64,000 nt of DNA from Oryza sativa Japonica Group (GCF_034140825.1 NC_089038.1:24271501-24335500); one strand, 5' to 3'. Counted from the first letter of the stretch, positions 46,012 through 59,600 are shown. The notes: generated by a model from the letters alone, not told the origin. Program-made: numbers and translations.

Positions 46012-46385
46012 GGCATGTTGGTTGCAGCCCTGGTGGTTTTGTCTGACCTGATATGCAAGCCTGAGGTCCGCCTATAGCTTGTTTGGTTGACCTCCTGGTG
46101 CACTCGCTCAGTTGTCTAACTTGACAACCGGTCCATGTTGATTAGCCTGGCTCAGGCCACCAAATTGCAACGCCTCACTCATGCAACTAAGGAGGCAAGG
46201 GAGATAAAGGTGATTTGGTAGCTATGGGTCCAATTATAATTGCTTTCTTACTGATCTCCTCGAGCATATGTCTTGAACCAAACAATCTCAGGCAACAAGT
46301 CAGGGATCTATCTTCAATTTCTCCTGCTAGCTTCAGGCGTTGGTTTTCGTTAGGCATTTCTCTTAGGTCAGCAACCAAACATGCC
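46012..46385. mobile_element. MITE-like element with 5-bp flanking repeat
   Basis: Left GGCATGTTGGTTGC and right GCAACCAAACATGCC are inverted. ATTAG lies immediately left and is repeated immediately right. The 374-bp interior is non-coding and contains paired CTCAG/CTGAG and CCTGATATGC-type stretches. The class is unclear from the duplication length. Confidence 0.55.
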
Positions 46386-46659
46386 ATTAGTTTTGAACCC
46401 GTGATACCTCTTTTTTTTTAAAAAAAAAAAAACTCTGGTTTTGGTCTTCACTAGTTGAAGTCGGTCATGGCATCAACCTAATCAATATTTTCTTCTTGAA
46501 GGCATCACACATGAGAATTGGTAGGTAAAAAACTTGATTTTAACTCTATTGATTGGATCGGGCAGTGACGATGCAAATTATATACTTTTAAAATGCATTT
46601 CATGAAACCGAGACTTCAAATACCTCTTTGTTGCGATCTTACTTTCCGCTTACACTTGG

Positions 46660-47617
46660 TGTTGAGATTATAGACATATAATGATTTAATCTATTCCATA
46701 AATAAATCATGACATTACAGATGAAAACTAGCATGAACACATCATTAGATCTATACATGTAAACTACACAGTATAACATGAACAGATCAAATATGCACAA
46801 CATATTGAACACGTACCGAGGTGACGGAAAGACCGGTTGCTTGGTCGAAACTTTTCGCCGGTGTCTACGAAGACACGAAACACGCAAGCGAAGAGGAAGG
46901 CGAGCCGTCGCGAACAAACAGGGAGCAGTCGCGCGAAGCGCTTTCCAAATACCTTATTGCCGCCTTCTCCCGGTGCAGGACGTCGAAGGCAGAGGTTCCG
47001 GAGACCTGCTCTCCCGATCGCCGGTGCACGCCGGCGAGCGGGATGGAGTAGTCTACGAGCGACGGCGCAGTACAGAGTAGGAGGCAAACCCTAGATTGAT
47101 TTCGCTTATGTTGCGTGAAGACGGCAGGTCGGTTTATATAGAGAAGGGTCGCTTGATCAGGGCGCCCGCACGATCTCTACTGCGCGTAACCGAACCGGAT
47201 AAGTCGCGCGTAACTTATCCGGACTCCACGCCGTTTGCACGCACCGGATTTTTCGGAACGTTTCCAAAACAAAAACGAATCCGAATTTGCAGCAAAACAA
47301 AACTGCAAAAGGAGGCTGCATCTGCGCAAGGGTGAGGAGCCAATTTTTCGGACCATTCGACGCGTACGTCGTGCACGCGCGCCGCCTGCCCTGCCAGGCG
47401 AGGCGAGCGAGCGCGCGCGTATGTTTCCCCTCTTCTCTCCACCACACATGCTTCAAGTGGCTAGGAGGGCATCCTCCCTTTTAAGGAGGTCCCCCTCTCC
47501 TAGAATAAGTAAGGTGGTACTAAACTCCACATGCATGCCATCCCATGAGGTGGGCTTTTGTGATTTTCCAAAGAATTAATCTTTGAGTGGGCTAAGGCCC
47601 ATTCATTAATTCCAACA
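46660..47617 (-). mobile_element. Solo LTR (probably Ty1/copia), minus orientation
   Basis: A 958-bp unit bounded by TGTTG and CAACA and flanked by a perfect 5-bp duplication CTTGG (46655-46659 and 47618-47622). Read on the minus strand it starts TGTTGGAATTAATGAATGGG, has a TATATAAAC promoter motif near 47140, and then a GC-richer transcribed part. No internal domain is attached, so it arose by recombination between two LTRs of a former full element. The TGTTGGAATTA start is typical of rice copia LTRs, hence the tentative superfamily. Confidence 0.8.
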
Positions 47618-47949
47618 CTTGGTTTCCTATTGGTTGCGATGGCTGATGACAAGGCTATATATTTTCTTTCTTTTCAAGACCGGCCATAACTTTCGGTGTT
47701 AGTGTTTATAGTTAGTAATGGTGTAACCTGTAATGCATGTGTATTTGTACTTGATGAACCCTTTTTTTATTTTTTTTATGATGTTGGTTAGTTTTTTTTA
47801 GATAATAGAATATAATATCCCGGTCTTTACTTAAAAAGAGTTACAGTCAATTATTATAAAGTAGCACTCTAGAAAAGAGTGTAGTTCAAATAAAATAGAA
47901 CGCACAAAACACACAAAAGAGTGAATCAAACCAAAATAAGAAGAACACA

Positions 47950-48500
47950 TTTATTCTAGCCTATTTGTGAATCACCATCTATAGTTGGTAAAAGGTTGCA
48001 TAACAGTCGTCTCCATCTTGCGACATGCAACTTTTAGAAACTCCCAATCATTATCACACCTTTGTAACTGTGCCCACAACCGGAGCCAGTGTGTTGCCCT
48101 GAAAATTACCTGCATATAGGTGATAGATGTTGATTTGTCAAAAACCATATCATTTCTACTCAACCATAGAGCCCAACAAATTGCAGAAGCTCCAACAAGT
48201 ATCAGTTTTTTCTTTTCCTTGTCAACACCCAAAAGCCACCCTAAAAAATATAAGATATACTTGTAGGAAGATTAAAACCAAAAGAAAACTGAACTGCTCT
48301 CCATATGAACTTTGCATAATGACAATAAAAAAAGAGATGTTGAGTAGAGATATACTTGTAGGAAGATTAAAACCAAAAAAAAAACCGAACTGCTCTTCAT
48401 ATGAACTTTGCATAATGACAATCCAAAAAGAGATGCTGAATAGACTCATTTTTCATAAAAAAAACAACACCTCAAGCTGCCATTCCGATTCCGTCTCACC
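47950..48500 (-). pseudogene. LINE remnant, RVT zinc-binding-type 3' part
   Basis: On the minus strand 47972-48232 encodes GVDKEKKKLILVGASAICWA, then WLSRNDMVFDKS and QVIFRATHWLRLWAQLQ, text typical of the zinc-binding (zf-RVT) tail found downstream of plant LINE-type reverse transcriptases. Further 5' (about 48380-48450) ESIQHLFLDCHYAKFI-like sequence fits the cysteine/histidine part. Frames are interrupted, and a 95-bp segment is duplicated in tandem (48253-48442). No reverse transcriptase core remains. Confidence 0.7.
48253..48442. repeat. 95-bp tandem duplication inside the LINE remnant
   Basis: Two adjacent copies start with AGATATACTTGTAGGAAGAT at 48253 and 48348 and share GAACTGCTCT, ATATGAACTTTGCATAATG and GAGATG. 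They differ at a few sites and in an A run. Confidence 0.85.
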
Positions 48501-49116
48501 AAATTATCTTTAGTTAACACAACTCCTTTAAGTAACTATCACACAAAGATTTTAATCAATGGTAAATATTTTGAATGGGAGGGATCGGAGTAGATGACGA
48601 GTTTATAACTCCCTTATATAGAAAACAAGTTTCTTTGAGGTCAATTTCTGTAACTTGCAAAAGTATTTGATATGCGTACGTGTTTCTTGTTTTTATGTAC
48701 ATAACCTTGCTCTGACGAGTTAGCTTCAGCTCAGTCTGCTTAGATAAGCATATCGTTGCTACGACAGCTGCAATTGCAGCCACAAACAGCTGGAATAATA
48801 TTTTAAGATGCGTTGCTAAAATAACCTCTTATATATATGCTTATCTTGCTTCTAACCAAGAAAATAAGTTATGAAGAACAAATACCAAGTCGGTTTGACT
48901 TACATTAGCCAAATTGTAAGAAAGTTTAACCCAAATCAAACAAGCAACTTTTCTATTAGTATTTTGCAAATAAATGTCACTCTTACATGACAGGAAAAAA
49001 AAAACTATCTTATAACCGACGTTGTCAATATGACTTTGATTTTTTTTCACCTTAATTAAAAGTTACTACTCACTTATAGACTAAATACTCCTGAAGCATT
49101 TCTTATTACTCCTTAA
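48501..49116. other. AT-rich spacer
   Basis: No gene, inverted repeat or RNA gene recognised between the LINE remnant and the foldback element. Confidence 0.3.
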
Positions 49117-49512
49117 GGGCCTGTTCACTTTTGGCATGTTCACTTTGATACCATTTTTAAGCTTACCAAATTTTGGTAAAGTTGCTAAAAAAGTGGCTAC
49201 ATTTAGTTTGCTGCTAAATTTTGATAACTATATAAGAAATCCTGCCAAAATTTTGGTAAGTTACCAAAAATTTTTGGCAACTATGCTAAAATTTTGATAA
49301 TGCCAAAATTTGGTAATGTTTTTTTTGGCATCAAAATGAACAGACCCTTTGATGCAAAAAAAAACATTACCAAATTTTGACAACTTGCCAAAATTTTATC
49401 ATGATTTCTTATATAGTTACCAAAATTTAGCAGCAAACTAAATGTAGCCACTTTTTTTAACAACTTTACCAAAATTTGGTAATATTAAAAATGACATCAA
49501 ATGAACAGGCCC
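49117..49512. mobile_element. Long foldback MITE
   Basis: Termini GGGCCTGTTCA and TGAACAGGCCC are inverted. Nearly the whole 396-bp element is a long inverted repeat: ACCAAATTTTGGTAAAGTTG, GTGGCTACATTTAGTTTG and ATATAAGAAATC on the left recur as complements on the right. TTAA precedes it and TGA follows, so a mutated TAA duplication (Tourist type) is possible. Transcripts would form a stable hairpin. Confidence 0.75.
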
Positions 49513-49746
49513 TGAATGAATGAATGAGAGAGTTGTCCTCCTTTCTTTCGCCTCACTTCCTGGCTCCTGCTATAAGAAACACTTCTCTTCCCGTAAAAAC
49601 CGATTAAAGAAACCAATCATGATACATAAAACCAATCAACCTATTCTGTTCAAATACTTTCACTAAACTGAATAAAGAAACGTTACGACAGACGGGCCTA
49701 TAACCAGTAACAAGTTGAAAAACAGTTTGGCACGAGGCAAAATATA

Positions 49747-49887
49747 CTCCCTCCGTCATATAAAAAACCAATTTAATATTAAATATACGTTTTCTAGTAC
49801 AATGTATCTAGACATTAGTATGTCTAGATTTGTTGTATTAGGAAACGTCTAATCCAATACGAGGTTAAGTTTTTTTTAACGGGAGAG
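49747..49887. mobile_element. Degenerate Stowaway-like MITE
   Basis: CTCCCTCCGTCATATAAAAA at the left and TTTAACGGGAGAG at the right, TA-flanked, with a central palindrome ATCTAGACATTAGTATGTCTAG-like core. It lies about 360 bp upstream of the F-box/Sel1 gene. Confidence 0.6.
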
Positions 49888-50251
49888 TAGACGGTAATCA
49901 TAAAGAGGGCTTAATCACCTTCTTTTTTTTTTAAGCACGCACATAGGAAAAACATCAGGGTATGCGGGTATGCAGGCGTTCAACACTTCAACGTACTACG
50001 AGACAAGGACGCCAAAAAAATACTTCAGCCGACCGCTCCGACGTGTAACTGTCACCGGGCCCAATAATTCGTGGGCCCCACACGCCATCCACATAATAAC
50101 TCCCTCACCCCCACAGCCCATTGACCTCCTTCCTCCTACACCCACCCACCCAACCCAAGCCGTCGTCGCGTTCACACACGCGCACCCTCTCTGCCCCCAC
50201 AATCCATCCCGTCCTCTCCTCCTCCCTCGCCCGACGCGCATCGCCTTCGCC

Positions 50252-52626
50252 ATGGACGCCGCGAGCCGCACCTGGCCGCCCCCGACCCCCTCCCCGCCGC
50301 CCTTCTCCTCCCGCCCCCGCGTCGTGGGCCCCCCGCCGCCGCCGCCGTCCGACCCTCCGCCGCCGCCGCCGCCCCACCACCACCACCACCATCGCCGCCG
50401 CCACCGCCACTCCAAGAAACCGAAGCCTCAGCCTCAGCCTCAACCTCCGCCTCCGCCGCTGCCGCCGCAGCAGCAGCAGCAAGAGCCCGCCGCCGGCGCC
50501 GGCGCCGGCGCGGACTTCTCCGCGCTGCCGCCGGAGCTCGTGCACAGGGCGCTGGCGGCCGCGGGGGCGTCGGACGTCGCGGCGGCAAGCCGGGCGTGCC
50601 GCGCGTGGCGGGACGCGCTGCGGCCGCTCCGGGAGGCCGCGGCGCTGCACGCGCGGGGGCGACGCGTCAAGCACGCGGCAGGCGCGGCCGCGGCCGCGGG
50701 CGCCGAGGGGCGGAAGGCGGAGAGGCAGCGCGCGCTGGGGCTGTTCCAGCGCGCGGCGAGGCTGGGGTCCGCGGCGGCGATGGTGGACGCCGGGCTGATG
50801 TGCTGGGAGGAAGGGCGGCGTGACGAGGCGGTGGGGTGCTACCAGAAGGCGGCGGAGCTAGGGCACCCCGTCGGGATGTGCAATCTCGGCGTCTCCTACC
50901 TAGAAGGTACCCCCGGATTTTGGCCTACGGGATCAATAGCTTTCTTGGATACTCGATCGAGACTGTAGCCGAAAGCTTTGACGAATCTTAGGACGAATTG
51001 GGTTTGCTCACAGCATGATTAGAACCATTCGTGTTTAGGGCAAAGTTTTGACCTTGCTCTGTCGCTGGCGTTTGTCTTTTTGTGATTCTTTTAGTAACCT
51101 TTAACTCAAGTCTGATTCTAAACTAGCAGGGGAGAAACCTACTGGGTTGTTGTTGTTGCTGCAATCATATTCTTCATCTCAACGAATTGCAACTGATTGT
51201 TGCTGCCAAATCATTTTTTAGCTGATCCACCCAAGGCTGAGGAAGCTGTTAGATGGTTTTATCCAGCTGCGGCTGCTGGCAATGCTCGTGCTCAATACAA
51301 CCTGGGCCTTTGCTTGCAGAATGGGAAAGGAATCAAGCGTAACCAGCGGGAAGCTGTAAGATGCCTCCTCTTGTTACATTTACATCTGCATATCGCAAAT
51401 TTTCCCCGAAACAGAAATACGCAGTTACTATAGATGTATCCAATTGTTGAACCAGCATCATTTATTCTTTGTTGTGGTATCTTGTTTCTACTCCTACAAG
51501 CTATGGACTGTATGAACTAAATTATAGTCAGGCAATTTAGAGCTGTACGATTTAGGGATAATTTACCAATTTATCAGCTCCGTTGTGGTTTTTTAGCGAG
51601 TTTTATTTTGATCTCACATTCCATTGTTTACAATGTGATCTATCAAAACTGAGATAACCAGAGTTTTTGACAGAAAGGAGCTTTTTGATCTGGTTGGGTT
51701 TCCCTACCGATGTACTCATAATTGCACCATCATGATCAGTCTGAATTTGCTAAATTGGCGGTCTCAAGATTACCACCACTGTAGCGCACAAAGTTGACTG
51801 TGTGCTTTATTGCCTTGAATCTGCTTGTTTAAAATAAGGAACTTTGCAAATGCAGGCAAAATGGTACCTGCGAGCTGCAGAGGGAGGAAATGTGCGAGCC
51901 ATGTACAACATTTCCTTGTGCTACAACTATGGTGAAGGATTTTCACAGGATCAAGTGCGTTCAAAGAGGTGGCTGCAATTAGCTGCTGATTGCGGTCACA
52001 AGAAAGCTCTTTATGAATGTGGTATTAAACTTTGTGCGGTATGTCATTCCATTTCACCTAATGAATGAATCATCTAACTGTGTGGAAACAACGTATTAAT
52101 TATATATTCCTTTTCTGTTAGCCACCATGCAGTTCTTCCAATTGCACATTTTAGTGCATAAGTTTAGGCCATGTAATAAGGTAAGATATGTAAATACTTG
52201 TCATAACGGTTTGGTTAAGGGCGTTTCAAGAAACAGAATACGGTGTGTGTGCTATTTTAAATTTTAAAAAGCCAATATCTTTAATAACAGAATTAGTTTG
52301 AAATTGCCAAAAACTTGTATGTTTGTACTGAAGTAGTATCAGCTGTATAACTTATGTCATCGTCGTTCGTACTATTCCTACTGCTTCATCAATGTTGGCG
52401 TGTTATGCATTTACTTATGCCTTTTTTTTATGATGATTCTTCTCTTATTTAGGCAGGAGACAAGGTGAGGTCTCTTATGTATCTAGAGTTGGCGACGCGC
52501 CGTGGAGAAGCTGCTGCCTCACATATGAGGGATGTAATACTTGAATCACTTTCCCTTGTGAATGCGCAACGTGCCCTGTCAGATGCGGATAAATGGAGAC
52601 CAAGAGCACTGTATACCAGAAGATGA
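50252..52626 (+). CDS. F-box protein with Sel1-like repeats (four exons)
   Basis: Model: exons 50252-50906, 51222-51355, 51856-52038 and 52453-52626, 381 residues; donors GTACCC, GTAAGA, GTATGT and AG acceptors close in frame. The N-terminal 85 residues are low-complexity (Pro runs, six His, Arg/Lys, Gln run). An F-box follows at about 88-130 (FSALPPELVHRALAAAGASD, SRACRAWRDALRP). About five Sel1-like/TPR-type repeats come next (RALGLFQRAARLGSAAAMVD, DEAVGCYQKAAELGHPVGMC, EEAVRWFYPAAAAGNARAQY, AKWYLRAAEGGNVRAMYNIS, SKRWLQLAADCGHKKALYEC). This architecture matches the plant F-box family typified by Arabidopsis At1g70590. It would act as an SCF ubiquitin-ligase receptor, with the Sel1 solenoid as protein-binding surface; targets are unknown. 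A polyadenylation motif AATAAA is at 52902-52907. The start is the ATG just before the low-complexity region. Confidence 0.88.
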
Positions 52627-53439
52627 GCAAATGGGCCCATCACACGTATACCAAGTTAATAACCCCTTGATGCCAAAAGTAAAATGGAAATTCACCACCT
52701 GAAGGCCCAAGTGAGCAATATGCATCTGTGGCATACTCTAGTGTATGTGGAACTGTGTATATGTTAACTTTCAAGCCCCTCTCTCCTTTTCTTTTGTACA
52801 GAAATTATGACAGCAGAAATACTGTTACAGAAGGTCAAGTGGCAATAATATCCCTGATGCAGCATAGGATAGAACTTTATAGTTGAATTGTTTCAGATTG
52901 TAATAAATAGGAACAACTGGTGTTTTTTTTTCGCTGAAAAAGTGTGGATGTAGGTCCAATGCAGTGAAAAGTAATTCTGTGATCAGCTGTTCTAAATTGA
53001 TGGTTGGTGGAATTTGCCTTTGTGAAATTTGAAGGGTTAAGGGAATCTCTGTGCGACTGTGGCCCATACATTGTTGACGGCAATGTACTAGTGAACAAAT
53101 TCTAGGTGATTTTATCGTGCTATATAGTCATCTCCAGATGGATGTTGGTTATGATCGCATCAAATTCATCCTTTGGTTTCTATTTTGAACATCAGTCTTC
53201 CCTACGGTGCATCAGTTCCAATTTAGCTCAACCGTTTTATGCACATGGCTGCTTTTGATCTGCAGATGTTATTGATGTCACAATAATTGTACTACTAAAC
53301 GGTACCGTATGTCTAGTTGAGTCTGCAGTTCCCATCGCAATCGCTGTATACATCAGCAACCCCACAGAATCTGCAAACTGCATCTAGTTTCTTCACAGAG
53401 AAAATGATAAGCACATGACAAGGCTGTCTAACACGCGCT
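52627..53439. other. Convergent 3' regions of the Sel1 and amine oxidase genes
   Basis: Contains the 3' UTR of the plus-strand F-box/Sel1 gene with AATAAA at 52902. The right end meets the 3' UTR of the minus-strand amine oxidase gene. No other feature is seen. Confidence 0.4.
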
Positions 53440-53445
53440 TTTATT
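53440..53445 (-). terminator. Candidate polyadenylation signal of the amine oxidase gene
   Basis: AATAAA on the minus strand about 245 bp past the stop codon, in AT-rich context. Position fits a plant 3' UTR; the cleavage site itself is not determined. Confidence 0.4.
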
Positions 53446-53690
53446 AATACAGGCATTAACGTCAGCCATCCCAAATTTCACCAGACGTGGCTCAAGTTCA
53501 CAAATCAAATGGCGCAACAGGACACATTTCACAAATCAAACAGCGCAGCAGGAAAGTCATAACAGTACAGAACACAGGAATAACACCATGGGAGTAGCTT
53601 TTATTTGGGGCAATATAGTGACGAGAAGCATACGTAGCAGTGACATGCCACAGTTGCATTTCTTCGAAACGAAGAGCAGCGGAAAGCTCT

Positions 53691-56600
53691 TCAGAGCTTC
53701 GAGATGAGGCCGTTCTGGATGGCTTTGGGCGACTCGGCTTCCTTGATGTCAGCGTCGGAGGAGCCGGGAGGCACGTCGACCGCCGGCGAGCAGTTGAAGA
53801 ACCCATGTGGCTGAAAAGAATTAAACAAGACACAAACAGGCTTTGAGCTGATACTGTAAAAACCAGAACGGTGGAAACTAGAGAAGTCGTCTGCCAAAGA
53901 GGAGATATGAAAGGCTACAAGAGAAGGTCTTTGTTCTAAAAAAAAAAAAAGGTCTTTACCATGAGCATGAAGCCGATGCGTTCCACTGGCATGACAGGCC
54001 AGTCCTCCAGCCTTGGGATATGGGTGAGCCCAAACACATACCTGCAGATGCAGTGTATAGTTAACAACAATATTCCCAGTCGTGAACCGAAGAAAGTTAC
54101 ACAGATGCATCGTAGTAGCAAGTATACCAGAGAACAATGTCAGTTTCCTCCAGGGGCCTATCCTTCTTGACCCAGGTAGCTAAGCCCTCGTGGATACGTG
54201 GATTCTGATTGGGGAACTCCCCTCCAGGGAACACCTCGTCGCTCTTGTACTGCGTGACCCAGAGATTGTGCTTCAGGAAACCCGCTCTCCTCAGAAACTT
54301 TGCCTCGGGTAGAGCCAGCGGCAAACAGTTTGAACCAGGCACGAGCCTGTAGCCGGTTGGCTGCCCAGTACGATTAACAGCCCTTGTGTTCCTTACCTGA
54401 TCAGATGTCAACAATGTTAGGTAGGAAAGAAAGATCGGTATGTATGATCAGCTGCCACAACACAAAATAATGTTCTTTACTCTGAGAGTTAGAGTTGTGG
54501 CCTAAGCTATCTGTTATTAGGTCAAGAGTAATGCAGCTAATAAGTGCAAAATAATAGCACTGCTATAAAGCAGCAAGTCAATGCGTCATTTCTGAAGAAA
54601 GAAAACAATGACCAGGTACTGGAAACGTTATCATGGTACATCAACACCGGCACAATATAAAAGGGATGATACTGAAAGATGATGCTCTTACGATCCAATG
54701 CCGTGCAGATGAAGGGTCACAATCTCGCATTGCTTGCAGCTCAGATTTCAGTAGTTTTTCCTCGGCATAGAAAGCGTTGTTGTGCACATTATGTGTGCCT
54801 GCATTTTCAACTTTCACATTTACCTCAACCACCTGTGATAGAAAGCAACATATCAGACTATCAATACATGCCAAGTTCAAGCAAAAGGCCCTACTACTAC
54901 TAGAACTAAACTTCACCCACTGTAGACAAGTTACTTGTACAAACAGCAGGTCTAAATCAAAGTAACATTATGATAGGCCTTATTGTGGAACTAGGTGGAA
55001 AACTTCTATTCAGTATATCCAGCAAAACTTTAATTGAAATGCATAAAAAGCAACCCACCTGATTATGAGCCTCGTTAGGTTTACAATCAACAGCCATGTC
55101 CATACGGGCAACAAAAAAGTGTTGGTGAACAGGTGCATACAGACCAGGAGCAATGGTTGTACCATATTTTCTTGATTCCCCAGGCATCAGAGCTCCCAAA
55201 CTAAGAATTCCAGTAAGTTTTACTTCTGCTTCTATCTTGCCATCCTATATCCAACAGAATGAACAAATAAATTATATTGCAAAAATATGTGGTAGCAGAA
55301 AATTAAAGCATCAAAAAATTCATTAAGGAACTAAATTCAGATATGTATTCACTATCTCATGATGTTTGCAACAGCCAAATCGGAAATAATTCATGCATAA
55401 CCGTACCAAAAGCTACAGAAGGAATATCAGCCTTTATAGGTTACAGCTTAATCGCTGAGGGCATTATAAGGAATAGTCAGTTGAAACAATTACCTGATAA
55501 AAGTGCCAGTAAAAACCATATTCATAGTTGGCAACTGTGCAGATAAATGAAACAGTAAGCCTCCTTGACCTCCTAACTTCTGCTAAACCAGTTCTCCAAT
55601 CCTGGTGTTTCCAAAGGATTCCGTGGTCTTCCTCATGCAAACATACACAATTCTCAATTGTTTCCACACCACCCGTAAAATTCGTGAAGTGTGCATCAAA
55701 ATACTTTATGAAACCTAAACAGTCACATCCCTACAAAAAAAAAGGCATATAATAGTCAGATGAAAGTTAAAACTCTCTGGAGGTAAAAAATCATTAAGAA
55801 CTGAGCAAGCACCCTCTTAAGAGAATGAGCATTCTTCCCAAGTCCATCTTCTCCAGCATCAAAAGCATTCTTGCGATAATGTGGTTCATTGGGATCTCCA
55901 TAAGGAACAACCATCTCAACAAAGCTGAGCCTATGAGCTATCGGCCGACGTCCACGGCTGCCATCAACATATGCAACAGAATAGATGACCAAACCCTCTT
56001 TAGGGGTGAAGCCAATACGGAAGTTCCACTGCTCAACATCATTAAAAGTGTTATTAATTCCAGGGGGAAATATTTTTTTGTTTATCTCATCATAATAGAG
56101 AAAAGCTTTACACAACAATGCACCTTCTGCCATTCCACAAAATATCCGTTAATGCGGAAGCTCGGGCCCTCAGGTTGATTGATAATAAGAGGTTTCAAAT
56201 CACTTCGATCAACACCACCTCTCGTTTCCCCAGGAGTGTAGTTTCTCAGATGATCTGGTGGGGGGAGAGGAACCAACTTCCTATCTTCAAATTCTATGAC
56301 AACGTTATTCTGCATATCAACAATAACATGGATCCCTTCCACAGGACGTGCATAACCATTCTCCATGGGACTATCACTGTCAGTTCTGCAAAAGATTAGA
56401 GGCTTGCCAAGTCTGCGGCTGGGAGCATCAGCATCACTGTAGTAGCCAGCACACCTGATGATTTAGAACAATGTTCACATTATCATTTTCCATATGATGA
56501 TTCTAAGACAACAAAGCCAGCTATGAGATATAAAACAAAAGAAGTTTCCTAAAGCTTAGCTTACCAGGCATCTACCATGACAAGTTCCATGTCATCTACA

Positions 56601-59600
56601 CCTCTTCTCTTCATAGCTTCAATAAATGGAGGATAGCTTTTGACAGTAGCTTCACATTCAGCATACTCCATAGCATCCTGTGAAATATAGAAATTTGAAC
56701 TGAGCGCTCCAAAAGGTTCTAAAAAACTTCAAAAGAAAAAACAGTTCAAGCTGTAATACAAGCATAAATATCGGAAAACTAATAAATTGTGTCCTAAAAG
56801 CAATGACAGCAAACAATTCAAGCTGTAATGCAAGCATAAATACTGGAAAACTAAGAAATCATGTTCTACAAGCAATATTTGCAGAGTAAATTTAAATGTT
56901 GTCTTGAAGAAATTTCACAGACTAAATGATTGGAAAATTGGGACAAAACAATCAAAGGAAGGAAAAAAAAAACTAAACAAATTTATTTTAGGCAATACCA
57001 TTGCAGGCTGAACTTCTGGAACAACTTCAGATGATATCACTTTCCCTCTGTGATGTCCACCCCTAGTAGCCGCATGCACCTCAGAGAGTTCTACTATCCA
57101 AATGCTAGTCTCATTTGATTGTCTATTGTAGACTGTGAGCTTGGCCCTCCTAGGGGGCAACCTGCTTGGAATGACAGCAGAGCCTTTGGTTCTAGGAAGC
57201 AGTGATGGTTGGAATGGTGGGAAAAAGTAGGCATCAGCTAATGCCACGACATTCTTTTCTGGCTCCAATAGCACCACTTCAACAAAACGCATGCCATCAC
57301 GTTCCTGCAAATTCAGAAACCTCTATGTCAGCTCCTTTTTTTTAAGGTTGTAGACAAAAGTACATGGAATATTATTTTGACGAACCTCAGGCGATTTTCC
57401 AGCAGCTCTTACAGTTGCTATAGCCACTGCAATTTCAGCAGCAGATAATGGATCTAAAGGGTGGCTTCTCTGGGCTCTGGTCATTATAGGTATCCCTGCC
57501 ATTTTGTTCCATCCAGCAGAACATTAGAAACGGGTAATAATAATGAATATAATTCAATTAAGACATGTATGCTGAACAGGTCACTCAAACAACTTCCAAG
57601 AAATTACAAAAATATACATGCATAGACCAACAACAAATAACCAAACTCCTGCATGAACATACAGACCTCTTCAATAACATAGGTCAACAATCGATAATAG
57701 ATAATTTGGCAGGTCAAGTAGACCATGCTAGATGTGCTTATCAGGAAGGCTAAAGAAGCAATACATAATTTTTTTTGAACGAATAGAAGCAATACATAAT
57801 AGTTAATAAAAAAGCAGTTGTTGACCTATCTGAAGATACAGATAAACAAAGCAGCGGTGACATGAATCTTAGTACATTACAGTGCAGATATATTCATTAT
57901 TGTTCTATCAACTTATGTCCCCCATCTTAGATCTAGTTGTTAACAGGAAATAAAGTCCCTTATTTATACACCACATAGACATGATTGGAGAATTGTTTGA
58001 TCTAATTAGACGAACACGTAGGGGTATCAACTGCATTACTGTAAATCATCCCTTCATGTAACACAGTTAAAATTAGGAAGGCACGATCTATTTTGAAGTT
58101 AAATTTGACGAGGTAGAGTCTTAAGAGACTAATAATTCTTCTCAGTAACCCCTGCCAACATCAGGTGAAGTATTACACCAGTGTTCAACCGTTTTCAGAA
58201 AGTATATCTGTTCAAAAAACTGAAAATGACTGTCTGTCTGTCTTTTTAGCTTATAAACTATGAAGCAGAATTTGTCTAATGCGTAACGATATTTTGGATG
58301 AGATGAGAATCAAAGATTATGCTCAGAATCTTAATAACATTTGGATGGCCTTTTCTACGGCCATCCCGGCAAAGAATAGAAGATCGTGCCCAGTGAGTTT
58401 CAAAGGAAAGCCTATTTGGGGTTTGCTACACAAAAATTAAGCGTTCAACTTACGTACACTGCACTTCTTCAGCATCCCGCAAGCATTACTACTTTGTGAT
58501 GGCCCCGTGGACCAGCCTGCATGATCAGCTTACGACCAGTGCCTAGTGGCGCATACAGATAAAGTGCAGATTCCATATTGCTGATGGCCCCATGATTCAC
58601 ATAGTCAACAAGCCTATTGGTCCATCGCTGTACGGGCATCGTTATCCATTTCAGACATTTTACTCGTTTCCCTATATCAAAGAATTTATTGGCCCATCAC
58701 TAAACAGACATCATTATCCATATTCAGACATTTTCCTTGTTTCCCATATCAAAACTCACCATCAACCAAAAACTATGGAAGAAGAAAGATAGAAGCGATC
58801 GCTGCTACTAGTGATCAAAGAAAAAGTTGAAGGTTGCAACGCACGACGACAAAGCAGAAAGCCAGAACAGTAAACAACAAGCCCGGACTACCGGAAGATA
58901 TGTGACAGCAAGTCCCACAAGTAGGTGTCGCAACATCACGTCATGCCCCCATGATCCATTCACCAATGATGTTGACATGGAGTGGGGACAACCTCTTCTT
59001 AATTTTTTCTTTGCGGGGGACAACCTCTTTTTAATTGATAATTTGTTTAAGGCAGATTAATGATTTAGTGCACCTATAGATCTAAACAAATACATATGAA
59101 CAGTTCGCAAGCTATAATCTGCATACTCTGCCTGCATGCATCGATCGAGAACTACGATTGAGCAAACGTACGTAACGAGAACTGTCCGATCGTACGCGCA
59201 AATAAATAAATCTGCATCCTCTACTTGCATGAGCACGAGAAGTCCAGAACTATGCACTTTGCACAAAACTAACTGACTACATTTCCCGAACTCACACCTG
59301 AGCTCGCGAGGAAATCATGATCTCGAGTTCTCCACGAATACCACTGTCACGTAATCACGTCCTTATCCTACTGTCTTTTACGACCCATGCACGGCACGGC
59401 ACGGCACTTCCGCAACATTTCCCATGACCCAATCGCCAACCACTCACACAAATCCACCACGCATCACCAGCAAAATAGCGCAAAATGCCCAATCCAACTC
59501 AATCGAGAGAGAGAGAAGGGTGGAGATCCCCGAATACCTTTCGAGGAGACCTTCGCGGTGGTGGGCTGGACCGCGGCGGCGATCTCCTCCATCACGGCGC

